DNA of 64,000 nucleotides from Moniliophthora roreri (lineage: Eukaryota; Basidiomycota; Agaricomycetes; Agaricales; Marasmiaceae): positions 62,001-126,000 of the forward strand of contig LATX02000216.1 of the NCBI GenBank assembly GCA_001466705.2. Direction: 5' to 3'. The translations under genes were made by a program, and so were the position numbers. The stretch's first letter is position 1. Each line of letters begins with the position of its first letter. Below the pieces are notes generated by a model. It did not search any database, had not been told where the DNA came from, and saw only the letters and a list, made by a program, of their open reading frames with translations. Positions 35,657-47,272 of this stretch are shown in pieces.

Positions 35657-35808
35657 AGAAGAAGAAGCTCCACCTGTCTTTACCATCGTCCGCATCACTG
35701 ACGACAGAGAACCCATCACACTCACCACCGACGATGGGGAGGAGAGGACATTTGTACCGGTGAGATATGTCAATGGAGCTACCGTATTTGAAGCTGGAAC
35801 TTGGCTAA

Positions 35809-36191
35809 TGTTACAATCACGAGGACTCCGAGGACAAGTAGGGCGCTTAATGTATTTGTATTCCATTTCTCGCTATCTTGCTTAGTTCTGTATTCTTTTT
35901 TCATTACCAATACTTCTCTCAGTTTCTTTCTCTTACCAAGATTCACTGTGCTTACTCATAGTAGCTATATTTAGTTCTGAGTACTTAGTCATAGTTAGAG
36001 TCTATTACCTATAAATACACTTAACCGGTTGACAAGCTTCTCTAGCTTGACCTGGTTAAACCTTATCATAACCTTGTCTGATCATCTAAAACTCTATCTT
36101 AAGTCAATTCATCAATCTAATTGACTTCAAGAATCAAGTCCTTCAAGCTCAAACTTGAACTTAGTGTTGACAGCGAAGGACTCGCGTAACA
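35809..36191 (+). repeat. Gypsy-2 3' LTR
   Basis: 383 bp, 379 positions identical to the 5' LTR. Followed by the AGAGT target duplication. Confidence 0.95.
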
Positions 36192-38110
36192 AGAGTAGTC
36201 AGTGATGCTCTATTGTCACAGATTGCAGGAACACTCACCCGCTGAGAGTCAGAATCAAGTCCAGAACATTAAGTAAGGTCTTATTGTTACAGATTGCAGG
36301 AACACTCACAGCCTGAGAGTCAAAATCAAATTCAAGGGCAGTCAGTGATGCCCTATTGTCACAGATTGCAGGAACACTCACAGCCTGAGAGTCAGAATCA
36401 AGTCAAGGGCAGTCAGTGATGCCCTATTGTCACAGGTTGCAGGAACACTCACCTCCTGAGAGTCATGATCAAGTCAAGAACAGTCAGTGATGCTGTATTG
36501 TCACAGATTGCAGGAACACTCACCTGCTGAGAGTCAGAATCAAGTCCAGGACAGTCAGTTAGGCCTTATTGTCATAGATTGCAGGAACACTCACCCACTG
36601 AGAGCCAGAATCAAGTCCAGGACAGTCAGTGAGGCCTTATTGTCACAGATTGCAGAAACACTCACCATCTGAGAGCCAGAATCAAGCCAGGATAGTCAGT
36701 AATGCCCTATTGTCACAGATTGCAGGAACATTCACATCCTGAGAGTCAGAATCAAGTCCAGGACAGTCATTAAGGCCTTATTGTCATGGATTACAGGAAC
36801 ACTCACCTCCTAAGAGTCAGAATCAAGTCCAGGATAGTCAGAGAGGCCTTATTGTCACTAATTGCAGGAACACTCACCTCCTAAGAGTCAGAATCAAGTC
36901 CAGGACAGTCAGTAATGCTCTATTGTCACAGATTGCAGAAACACTCACCCACTAAGAGTCAGAATCAAGTCAGTGATGCCCTATTGTCACAGATTGCAGG
37001 AACACTCACCTCCTAAGAGTCAGAATCAAGTCAAGGACAGTCAATAAGGCCTTATTGTCACAGATTGCAGGAACACTCACATCCTGAGAGTCAGAATCAA
37101 GTCCAGGACAGTCAGTAAGGCCTTATTGTCACAGATTGCACAAACACTCACCTACTAAGAGTCAGAATCAAGTCAGTAATGCCCTATTGTCACAGATTGC
37201 AGGAACACTCACCTCCTGAGAGTTGGAATCAAGTCCAGGGCAGTCAGTGATGCTCTATTGTCACAGATTGCAGGAACACTCACATCCTGAGAGTCAGAAT
37301 CAAGTCCAGAACAGTCAGTAATGCCCTATTGTCACAGATTGCAGGAACACTCACCCACTGAGTGTTAGAATCAAGTCCAGGACAGTCAGTGATGCTCTAT
37401 TGTCACAGATTGCATGAACACTCACCTCCTTAGAGTCAGAATCAAGTTCAGGACAGTCAGTGATGCCCTATTGTCACAGATTGCAGGAACACTCACCCAC
37501 TGAGTGTTAGAATCAAGTCTAGGACAGTCAGTGATACTCTATTGTTACAGATTGCATGAACACTCATATCCTGAGAGTCAGAATCAAGTTTAGAACAGTC
37601 AGTGAGGCCCTATTGTTACAGATTGCATGAACACTCACCCCCTGAGAGTGAGAATCAAGTTTAGGACAGTCAGTAAGGCCTTATTGTCACAGATTGCAGG
37701 AACACTCACAACCTGAGAGTCAGAATCAAGTTCAGGGCAGTCAGTGATGCCCTCTTGTCACAGATTGCAGGAACACTCACAACCTGAGAGTCAGAATCAA
37801 GTCCAGGACAGTCAGTACCCTATTGTTACAGATTGCAGGAACACTCACCATCTGAGTGTTAGAATCAGGTCCAGGACAGTCAGTGATGCCTTATTGTCAC
37901 AGATTGCAGGAATACTCACAGTCTGAGAGTCAGAATCAAGTCCAGGACAGTTAGTGATGCTCTCTTGTCACAGATTGCAGGAACACTCACAGTCTGAGAG
38001 TTAGAATCAAGTCCAGGCAGTCAGTGAGGCCTTATTGTTACAGATTGCAGGAACACTCACCTCCTGAGAGTCAGAATCAAGTCCAGGACAGTTAGTGGTG
38101 CTCTATTGTC
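36192..38110. repeat. 71-bp minisatellite, right part (about 27 copies)
   Basis: Continuation of the left array with the same unit and orientation. Some units are shortened (for example AATCAAGTCAGTGATG junctions near 36970). It decays into unrelated AT-rich sequence after 38110. Confidence 0.95.
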
Positions 38111-38438
38111 AGAGTGTGTGGAAATATTTACCTTCTAAAATTTATGATCAAGTCCAGAATAGTGAGTAGTAATTTATCTGCAATTGATATAGACACTCAA
38201 CTGTCTAGTTGTAGGAAAAATAGTCAAAGCCTGTTTCAGAGATATATAGTTCTGTATTACCTGCATTATGTGAAGATTTTGCAGCATATTTATGTTCCTA
38301 TCCTTGTTTTGTGTTTCATTACTGCTGGCTCCACTATAGTCTTGGTCCTCTTCAAATGCTTGAAATCTCCCAGGGCATTTTGGGTTACAACTGGGACAAT
38401 TTTAGCAAGAAAAAACTTCTAATCACAGTTACTAAAAC

Positions 38439-39017
38439 CTACCAATCTCCTGCCATATTCAGCTCTGGCTCCTGACTGCTGTTCCAAGTCTTGCAAATTG
38501 GACATTCATAACCACTAGAGAACCTCTTCTTCTTCTGCCATAGGATAACACTCATTACAATCCTGGTTCCAGGCACCACTCTTGCCCATTGTTCTTCCTC
38601 ACTCCCAAGTATGATAACCTGTCTACCTTCATCAATAGACAGGCTATACTGACCTTCTCTTATGAACTCAATTAACATGTTACTGATTACCTCCTCTCGG
38701 CAGTCAAATAACACCTCCAGATATCTTCTAACAGACTGAACCAAATTATATGTTTCATTACTATAAATGTTGTGTAGTGTCAACCTACATACCTCTGACC
38801 CTACTGGTAATTCAGCAGGAAATGGAAAGCTTCGTCCTGCTGCATCAATAATAGTGAGCACAGGAGCAACAACAGGCCCTATGACATAAATGTTAAAGCA
38901 TGAGACTTTAAAAGCAACATATTAGATGCTCAACTCATCAGCAATAGCTTGGACATTGCCCCACACATTATAGAACTGTCCACCCATAATATTAAATCCT
39001 GAGTTGCCTTGAAACAT
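38439..39017 (-). CDS. Ubiquitin-like-domain protein (mushroom-specific family), probably two or more exons
   Basis: The main exon, 38878-38439, encodes LTIIDAAGRSFPFP, a middle helix region with REGQY, then WARVVPGTRIVMSVIL and a C-terminal CPIC. This is the pattern of a ubiquitin-like-domain family with many members in Agaricomycetes. Upstream, 39017-38935 encodes MFQGNSGFNIMGGQFYNVWG, typical of the N-terminus of the same family. A 56-bp GT-AG intron fits between them, but the codon phase is off by one. The junction is therefore unresolved (another donor, a further exon, or a disabling mutation). The role in the cell is not known for this family. It lies next to the minisatellite in AT-rich DNA. 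Confidence 0.55.
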
Positions 39018-40560
39018 TACTAAGGTATTATGCTGGTGTGGTAGGCTATTGGAGTTTTGAGGGGTGGGAGCAGGGCAGGTTGTTGGTGGGGTTGCTTGCT
39101 TTAGGTAGGGTGTTGGAAGTTATTCGCAGTAATACAAGTCCAGCATACCTCAGGCTGTGAGTTTAGTGTAGTCAAAGGGGCAGACACCTCCAAGGCAGGC
39201 AATCTGGTGAAAAGACTTAGTTTTAGATGGTGATACAGGTGACCAAAGACGCACACATTGGGGGGAAGTGCCTTGCAAAGGACAGCAATGACTCTGCCTG
39301 TAAGACTCTTGAACCAATCTATGAGTTTGAGGCCTATGTTTTGTGCTCAGAATGAAGTGTGTTTTGGTGATGGTAATTGAAGAAGTCGAGCAGAATGTCA
39401 AGGGAAAGAGGGCAGGGAATAACTGCTCAATACCCATGAGTCAGCCTTGCGTTTGCCTCGTGGCGAGCCTCAAGGATTCAGGCCGACATTATCGATGTGT
39501 TTTGATTCGTAGCCAGATCACCAGTCTGGGTCAGCTGCGCAGCTTACATATCTGAACTTTCCCCCGATGCAAATATTCATGCTGTTGTCGCGAGAATGTC
39601 GCAGGCGAGAATGATCGTGACTGAAGCTTCAAAAAACATCTGGGTACAGCTGAATGTGAAACTATTCAGGACTGTTGAGAACTAGTCCTACTGTTATGAA
39701 CACAAAAGCCTAAAGAAAACGAGCATAGAACAGGAATGACAGCAGTAAAGCAGTAAGTTTGAACCCTCAGGATCTTCAATGTTACAATAACAGGGCCTCT
39801 AGTTGGCGTTGTGTCGAAACAGCTCAATACACAATAACTAGTTGAGGGAACAGATATTTGGTCAAAATTTTTGACGAGTAAGCATTTCCGGTTGGGCAGC
39901 AATAGGAAGCAAGCACTCTTATCGATTGTCAGCTGCACCATCACCCAAACCATCACTACGAAATCTAACTCTAGCTCATTCAATGTCGTTTTTCATGCTC
40001 TCAGCCCCGCCCAGGTCTTACTTCAGTCATATCCCGTTCTCAGAAAGATGTCATTTACAATGACGGTCCCATGTCTACGTCCTCATCCCAGAACTGACGA
40101 TGCCTTTCTTTCTTCAAATATCCAGCTCAGGCAAAGATTCACTCCGGAAATTGAGGTGGTGAAAGTTTCTGAGATCATGGTCATTGCGACGAAGCAGAGA
40201 GAGAGAAAATATAGTACGAGAGAATGGGGTGGTAGAGGTATGTCATATGCCGTCGCTTTTTTTTTTTTTCTCTCAACGCTGATCCAATCACCGTGACTAC
40301 CCTAGATCCTTCTATTACACACCCAAGGACCAAAAATAAAAACGCCCACAAGCACCATTACTACCCTTGCCTTCAGATTTTAATCAAGAGGTCACCCTCT
40401 TAAATCACCTCTTCACTGAAACCACAATCACCTTTTGGCACTCTCCCACATTCACTACATATCTGTTCATTTCCAGGACCAGAGGGTCGAAACGGCACCA
40501 CACGGCCTCTCCCTGTCTCCCTCTATCACCTCCTTTCCCATGATCTTACACCTCCGGGTG
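39018..40560. other. No supported gene
   Basis: Short frames on both strands without domains. 39960-40300 on the plus strand is open for 141 codons but shows no recognisable motif and ends in a T-tract. CpG content rises from here, so the sequence is less transposon-like. Confidence 0.4.
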
Positions 40561-40567
40561 ATTCTCA

Positions 40568-41035
40568 ATGAGGGATCCCACAACTAAAGCAATTACAACG
40601 CCCCAAGTTCGAGTGAAGATGGGAGGATATCCGACAGTGGAAACGGCTGAACAACCTCGCAGGAAGACAGTAGCATTTGACGGTGCATTTGAGTCGTGCA
40701 CGCTATTCGGCATATGCTTTCATTGTCAAAAGCCCCAGAGTGCCATGTTTTTAAGAGTACGGGTGGATTCGCAGACGGTGCTCTTTCAAGATTTTGGACA
40801 CGGACCGCCGAACAGGAATGGTGTTTGCAGAAGACCAGTTTTCGATTCTGGTGCAGTTCAGAGGAAGAAGAGCATTTTGGTTAAGGAGCGTTTGCCATTC
40901 CCGCCTAGTGCGACCCGGTCTATCGATATCGGAACTGAATGAATCACATACAGCTGTGACGATTTGGAGGTTGGGCTTAAGTGGCTGCTGACATACGGGA
41001 AGAACAGGAGAAGATGTTAAAACAAGGTATTTCAT
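40568..41035 (+). other. Possible unrecognised gene fragment
   Basis: The frame from 40568 (124 codons) encodes a segment with TVAFDGAFESCTLFGICFHC. A second frame, 40696-40884, also looks protein-like (GALSRFWTRTAEQEWC), suggesting a frameshifted remnant. I recognise no family. Adjacent frames on the minus strand are likely shadows. Confidence 0.25.
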
Positions 41036-42934
41036 ATCTTTGTATCGATTCTACTGATGACTGCTTCAAGATACAGCGCACTATATGGAACCCGTACATC
41101 ATGACGCATCCTCTGTTCCTGTCGAGTCATTCTATGTCCAAAACCTCCTATCACGCCTTCTGCCCCTCTATGAAGAAGAAAACTCACTGAAGTCACGAAC
41201 GATACCCAAAGATGAGAATCTATGGCTATTTCTCCCGTGAAACTTATGAGCTGACTGTCTCTTTTCTGCAGCAATAACACCATGACCTGTTGTTCTGAGC
41301 AATAAACCAGTGACCAGGCGAAATGATTCATGGTGCATGAGGCAGCGCCTATCATCTGCAGGTTTTAACGTGTTGCGCACCTGTCGATCAGGCATCCTTT
41401 CGGAGCCAGGACATCTCGCCACATGAAATCAATGCTGCTACATGCCCAAGGTGCGGTGCGATGCGATGTACCTTTCACGACGGTTATTCCAGGACTGGGC
41501 AATTGGCATCGTGTTGTGGTGAATTGAATACCATAAGCAAAGGAAGGGCAGCAGATTAGGGCCTGGGCGCAAAGGGAGCAATCGTGAACCGAACAGCGGG
41601 AAGTTGTTATCGATCGTTCTCTTTTCATTTCACCTCAAGTTTCTGATATCGATCCTTCGTTCCTATATTGCCTCCTTCTTTCATGCCATAATCACCGTTT
41701 CTCGAATTCATACATGTAAAGAGCGCTCGGTGACAACATTGAAAATGCCAGTTGTTGATAATACAAAGGTCTCCATGAATACAGTGGCGCTCATTAGCAA
41801 TGAAGGTGAAAAGTCAGAATCCCTACTCAACAAGTACCAATACCACATGAGACAGAAGTCCATATAACTGCATTGGTTGTATTAGTAAGTGTAGTGTGCA
41901 GGCCTTGAGCCTCAGAGGTTCCATCGCCCGTACCAGTAGCCTTTGTTACCATTCTACATGATAGACACATTCGACACAGCTATCTCCAACATAGTGATGA
42001 TAATGAGGTAGTTTATCCTGATCAGACAGACACACCCAGTATGCGTGAATGTCTCCGCGGATCGTACGTGGTAAAACAAGAAGCGTCTGAGTTGATTCCT
42101 GTATATGCTAAAGTGTATAGTTCCGCTAACAGCACAATTCAGATCATTGTGATATGGAAAAAGAAATGATTCATTACGCATGCATATCCCGTCAGCCTAT
42201 CATGATGGTAAGTGGGAGTTCAGAGCAATGGGCGCTTTCTGAGCCCCATCACGTTCACAGGCCGATATGCAAGTCTCCAGGTTAGTCACCCAGGAAAGAC
42301 AACATATCAGCTGCGCTCGTCTCATGGCGGCGTTCCTCGCATCATTTGCTTCCTTTGGAACTGAGACTTCCCCTCAGTCATAAGGGTTATCTGATTAGCT
42401 TTTATGTCAGCCAACTCAATTCGTCTCGCACAATAGAAATCTCCATCACCAGTGCCTTTGACAAATTAAACTGTAGTCAGAGATGTGCCGACGTGCGTAC
42501 CTCAGACATATCAACACCTGCAGCCTACGGTGATGTCGATGGGTGCAAGACTTGTGAAGGGAGATGTTATTAGTATGATATCAATGCTAGTATGCACAGT
42601 AAAAACTATATCAAAAGACAGAGAGTCAACCATACCACTTATTACCGACCCTCATCCTAGTCTTCTCCCTATGTGGTATGATTGGGTCTTTCAGATCAAA
42701 AACTTCGATAGCTCTCTGCCAAACGAGTTCAGTCAGGTAAGAGATGAACGTTTTACTGAAGAAAAAGGTACTGCACACTAAAGCTCCTGGCAGATTGGAT
42801 TGCATTCGATCATCCGACAGATTGGGGTCTCGGATTCGGATTGTGGATGGCGTCCTCGACAATCCATAATCCGTGGAATATCATCCGTCAGATGGCGGAT
42901 AATCCGATGGTTAGATCACGTGAGGTACAGGGCG
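41036..42934. other. No supported gene; ATCCG-rich stretch at the end
   Basis: Only short frames. 42795-42915 is dense in ATCCG/CGGAT words in both orientations (ATCCGACAGATTGG, GGATTCGGATTG, ATCCGTCAGATGGCGGAT), probably a small imperfect repeat. Similar words recur near 47150-47190 and 52055-52105. Confidence 0.4.
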
Positions 42935-44432
42935 TTGGAAGTTGGCGACTTTTAGCCCCATGCACGTGACTCTGAGATGGCATGCCCTGTTTGTTTTCTG
43001 CCTAAATCTGGTAGCCTCTGTCACACTCTGTGACTGCCCTGCCAGGAGTATGCCAGACAGGGGGGAGGGAAATTTTTTTTTTTGTACATGGAGTCGAATT
43101 TTTTTAAGGACTATTGTGGTGAACCAACCAACCACTGACTACCATATATGGAAGGTAGTTCACATGACATCACCGGCGCTAAGTAGCAAGCACCTGACTA
43201 GCGCTGGTCCTCTTCCCCCTTCGCATTAGCTAGGTTCAGCGAAGTGCGAGCACAATATACCGAAGTCTGCAGTAGAATGTTTCAAACTGTTTGTAAGGTT
43301 CATCTACATTATATTCTAGGTACAGGAGCCCAAGCAAGCAACTGCAAATCTCTAGAGATTGATATCTGCTAAGATCTAAGGATAGTATGTTTATCCAGAG
43401 TGTAAGTTGGTTCAAGAAGGCATATAATGTAACCCTATTATGGAGAACTCCCAGTCCTATACAGCCAAACCACCACAAACCCTTAAAATACCTGTGAGTG
43501 AGCCCCAAGGACCATGGGTGGGCAGGAAACTGATCTGGACCAGCATCCAAAAGGCATATAGGAGCAAATTTGAGTCTTTCTGCTATGAAGGTGGTCATAA
43601 AAGAACCTTTGGTTACTGAGAAAGTGTTCAAAGTTTGAAAAAAAAATTGGCTCAAAAAATTTTTTAAGCCAGCCATCAGGCAACCAACCAACCGTCCCGG
43701 TGTTCCGGAACCACGGCCCGCCCCCCCTGATGCCAGACCCCTCCCAGAGCAAGTGCATTCACTATTCTATGAAGTTCAGTCCTTGTGCACAGAGTGACAC
43801 CCAATTACTGTGAGTGCAGTACATATAGCTTTCACACTGATGGTTGTAGAGGTAGTAATCAATCAAAATATTTTTTATTTGGACTATTCTACTGTACATT
43901 GGATTAGTGGTAAAACTAAGGGCAATGTGAGCTGTACAAGAAGATAGGGTACTTCTAGAGGTGTATAAGGTAGTATATTGAAAGTCATAAAGGGTTCTAG
44001 ACAAAAGAGAGGAGCATGGGGAGGAGGGCTTGCTGAGGAAATGGTGTAAGAACTTCTTGCAGCCTTTCAGCATCTTCAGTGTGTTAGAGATGTGTTGAAG
44101 AGGATAAGGTGAGATAAGAAGGTGGTGAAGCAAGCCTAGATGCAGTTTGGATATGTCTAAGGCATAAGAGTCCATACTAGGGAGGTTCAAAGCATGTTAA
44201 TAGAATTAGAAGAAAAATAGCAGAACTCCAGACATACCAGTTCCTTATAATTCCACCAAGTCAATTTCTGATGTTCTTGAGATATCAGACAAGGTGTCCA
44301 ATGACATGAGAGGAGGAGAGTGGACATGTAGGTGGTAACAATGGAACTCTGGAACGCCAATGCTGTGACAAGATGCTAAACATGGCACATATTTCTGTAA
44401 TTACGTGCATGGGGCTAAAAGTCAAAAGCTGG
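42935..44432. mobile_element. TIR element copy A (with a hAT-like MITE inside)
   Basis: The left end TTGGAAGTTGGCGACTTTTAGC and the right end (44401-44432) are inverse of each other around ACTTTTAGCCCCATGCACGT. Without the inserted MITE (43058-43729) and one target copy, the unit is about 820 bp and matches copy B at 44433-45280. No protein-coding content is recognised. Confidence 0.65.
43058..43729. mobile_element. hAT-like MITE, 672 bp
   Basis: Ends are CAGGGGGGAGGG and its near inverse. Exact 8-bp duplications ATGCCAGA lie at 43050-43057 and 43730-43737. The uninserted site survives in the tandem copy B (ACACCAGA at 44550-44557). An 8-bp duplication with CAGGG-type ends is the hAT signature. 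No transposase is present; the 151-codon minus frame is not recognisable. Confidence 0.85.
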
Positions 44433-45280
44433 CATTGGAAGTTGGCAACTTTTAGCCTCTTGCACATGACTCCAGAGTAGTGTGCCCTGTTTGTTGTCTG
44501 CCTAAATTTGGTAGCCTCCATCATGCTCTGTGACTGCCCTGCTGGAAGTACACCAGACTCCTTCCAGAGCAAGTGCATTCATTATCCCATGAAGTTCAGA
44601 GTCCTTGTGCACAAAGTGACACCCAATTACTGTACAGTATATATAGCTTTCACACTGATGGTAGTAATCAATCAAAAAGATCTTTTATTTGGACTATTCT
44701 ACTGTACATTGGATTAGCAGTAATACTAAGGGCTTCTGTGGACAATGCAAGCTGTACAAGGAGATAGAGTACTTCTAGAAGTGTATAAAGTGGTATCTGG
44801 GAGGTCATGATGGGCTCTAGACACAGAAGAGCAGCAGGGGAGGAGAGCTTGCTGGGGCAATAGTGTAAGAACTTCTTGCAGGGTCTTTCAGCATCTTTAG
44901 TGTGTCAGGGATATACTGAAGAGTGGAAGGTGAGATAAAGAGATGGTGAAGCAAGCCTGAATGCAGTTTATACACACCTATAGCATAGGAGTCCATACTA
45001 GAGAGGTTCAAAGCATGTTAATAGGATTAGAAGAAAAATAGGGCATTCCAGACATACCAATCCCTTATGATTCCACCAGGTCCCATTACAGCCAATTTAT
45101 AATGTTCTTGAGATGCCAGACGAGGTGTGCAATGACATGAGAGGATGAGAGAGCAGTGGACATAAACATAGGTGGTAACAATGAGGCTCTAGAGCACTGG
45201 CACTGTGACAAGATGCCAAATGTGGCATGTGTTTTTGTAATCACATGCATGGGGCTAAAAGTCAAAAGCTAGCATTGGAT
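44433..45280. mobile_element. TIR element copy B (direct tandem of copy A)
   Basis: It matches copy A over its length with an 820-bp period (GAGCAAGTGCATTCA at 43748 and 44568). Right end of A and left end of B touch, giving an inverted-repeat junction around 44405-44460. Confidence 0.65.
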
Positions 45281-45291
45281 GATGAGCAATG

Positions 45292-45916
45292 TAGGGTTAA
45301 GGAAAAAACTCAATTTATTTACCGAAACTGATTTTTTACCAGTAAATAACACTTTTTTACAGTAAATTACAGGGACCTCAATCGGAGTAGAGGTAAATAA
45401 TACATCACATGGTCACATGTTAGGTGTGTCACATCCACCTTCAGCTGGAAGGTGGCATTGTGGCATACTGAAAATACTAGTAGTATTATATCTCATCAAA
45501 GTCATTCAATACACTTTCATGCTTGTTAGTGAAGCTTTTTTTAATGTCAGAGCACCTCCCTGCTATTCTCAAAACTGTTGTCAGCAATGTGGGGCTCTCA
45601 GAATCAGCAGCAGAAAAGGCAAGAAAGAGGGATTAGTTGCTAGTATTTGCCACTTGATCATTCCAACTGTCTTTTTACCTCCCCACACCTGTGTGAGATT
45701 CTATTTTCATTATAGTAGCATTTGTGTTCTGTCATATGAGTACAATGTGGGCCTCTAGAGTCTGCACTGAAGCAAGTTTTGCTGGCCCTGCCCATCTCAA
45801 ATCAGGCTGACAAGTATGTCATGTGCTGTTTTTTACTGTAAATAACACCTCTCTGCTGCACCAGAAGATTTTTTTACAGTGTAAAAAAGTCGACTGGACT
45901 TTTTTACTCAACCCTG
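45292..45916. mobile_element. hAT-like MITE, 625 bp
   Basis: Ends are TAGGGTTAAGG and CAGGGTTGAGT (inverse strand). Exact 8-bp duplications GAGCAATG lie at 45284-45291 and 45917-45924. TTTTTTACAGTAAAT-like words repeat near both ends. The C/T-AGGG ends and 8-bp duplication point to hAT. Confidence 0.8.
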
Positions 45917-45921
45917 GAGCA

Positions 45922-46718
45922 ATGGTAGCTGCCAACCCCCACATCAGCAAAAACCGTGGAGTGCTATAATGAGTTCCCTGGGGTTTATAATCCACCTGCA
46001 GGGTACTATAACCCTTAAAACCAGTCATAACCCCCACCAACCAAGCCACAACCAAGTTATAATCCCTCTGGAGCTAGGTTATAACACTTTCTGGTTTTTG
46101 CTGATGCACAGGTTTAAACTCTGCTCTGATATTTCCCACACTGTGCATCTCTCAGAAATTATGGCACAGAAAAGTCATCTCATAACTCATGGTATGTAGC
46201 ACCATACAAAGGTGAAAAAATGTATCAATAGAGATGCCATATTGATTTGTACAAGACAGATTTCTTAATGTGAATATGGCTACATATGGCCTATCTGAAG
46301 TCATTTTGGACAGAAACTTGGGCATTTGGAAAGGAAAATCATTACAAAAGGAAAATCTGTCTCATACAATCTAATCAGTACTTCTGAAAGGTTCAATCCA
46401 CACCACTGTGTCAGCCAGAGAGGTCATGTGGCAAGATGTAAGTGTTTAGAGTATCAATGACATGCCATAAGCCCAACATATGCATTACACCGTCTCAAAA
46501 ACTACTCTAGGCATCTTCTAGTCATATTTTAAGTCTATAGTATTCACAAATCTAGTTTTCCATTATTCTGATACAATTCCATGCAAGAGATGAGGTAGAA
46601 TACAATAAAATGAGTGTTTGCTGGTAGATAGATGCAACAAAGCTGAGTTGTGCCATCAAATTGCAGCCAATTTGCTTAGTCATCTGCCAAAATCAGAACT
46701 GTGGTTGGCAGCTACCAT
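45922..46718. mobile_element. TIR element with 16-bp ends, unclassified
   Basis: Perfect 16-bp inverted ends ATGGTAGCTGCCAACC (45922-45937 and complement 46703-46718), flanked by GAGCA on both sides (45917-45921, 46719-46723), fit a 5-bp target duplication. It contains the 165-bp MITE at 45942-46106. No coding content. Confidence 0.6.
45942..46106. mobile_element. 165-bp MITE, intact sister of the split copy at 2237
   Basis: Perfect inverted ends CATCAGCAAAAACC, a flanking CA dinucleotide on both sides, and near-identity in reverse orientation to 2237-2342 plus 4882-4940. It serves as the empty-site reference for the 2.5 kb element. Confidence 0.85.
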
Positions 46719-46726
46719 GAGCAATG

Positions 46727-47270
46727 CAGTCAAGAACTCCGTTCAGTGGGGGGCATGAGGGTGAAGAGGATGATCATGTCAACTGCCAGGTAAGATTGGG
46801 ATGGTATTCAGTGCTTTTGGCTACATCTGACATATGATTAACATCTACAGAGTGCCTATTGGGTCAAATCCATCAGAGTGAACAGGGCATGAAGGGTGTG
46901 GGTGTTTGATTGCGTACCCAATACAATATACTGACTCATTTCCCAATTCTTGTCCTCCTCAGTCCTGATGCATTGAAATGGATATCTGTGTCATTATAGA
47001 AGGCAACTCTAGAGCCTTTTGGGGGTATTAACGAAGCATCAGAGGCTGGCAGAGCGTGCGAGAAGGCGACGCAGAGGCGACGTCGGAGAGGAGAGCAGAA
47101 TTTTTATTGTGGGAGCGAATGCCAGACTGCAAGCGCCAGGTTAGTGCCCATCTGTCAGATGCATCCGTATCTGATCTGAATCCGATCCACCAGGAGCCCT
47201 ACTCACACCTTCCATGTTGGCATATCAAATTCGAACACTGATTGACTCTTGCGTATATCTAGCTTGTAGT
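46727..47270. other. No feature seen
   Basis: Short frames only, followed by an ATCCG-word stretch near 47150-47190 before the F-box pseudogene. Confidence 0.4.
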
Positions 47271-47272
47271 CT

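Larger units (their letters stand above)
29136..36191 (+). mobile_element. Ty3/gypsy chromovirus 2 (young, full length)
   Basis: Two 383-bp LTRs (29136-29518, 35809-36191) differ at four positions, all transitions, and exact AGAGT duplications flank the element (29131-29135, 36192-36196). The order is leader, ORF0, gag with CCHC, protease, reverse transcriptase, RNase H, integrase, chromodomain, ORF3. It sits in the middle of the minisatellite. Unlike its surroundings it is rich in CpG, as expected of a recent arrival. It still has stops in gag, pol and ORF3, so this copy is not fully functional. Confidence 0.97.

Noticed and set aside
34938..35885. 315-codon frame as the main ORF3 product
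   Set aside because: The zinc knuckles conserved with gypsy-1 are in the other frame (34535-35656). The overlapping frame is Pro/Ser-rich low complexity over most of its length. Its final part remains a possible frameshifted extension.
34535..35885. Env-like protein downstream of gypsy-2 pol
   Set aside because: No signal peptide or membrane segment; tandem zinc knuckles indicate a nucleic-acid-binding accessory protein instead.
43236..43691. 151-residue hydrophobic minus-strand gene
   Set aside because: Lies wholly inside a 672-bp MITE with exact target duplications; no domain, start context or introns.
2237..46106. A giant 44-kb transposon bounded by the inverted CATCAGCAAAAACC sequences at 2.2 and 46.1 kb
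   Set aside because: Each copy has its own second end nearby (4940 and 45942), so they are two separate MITEs in opposite orientation, not the ends of one element.
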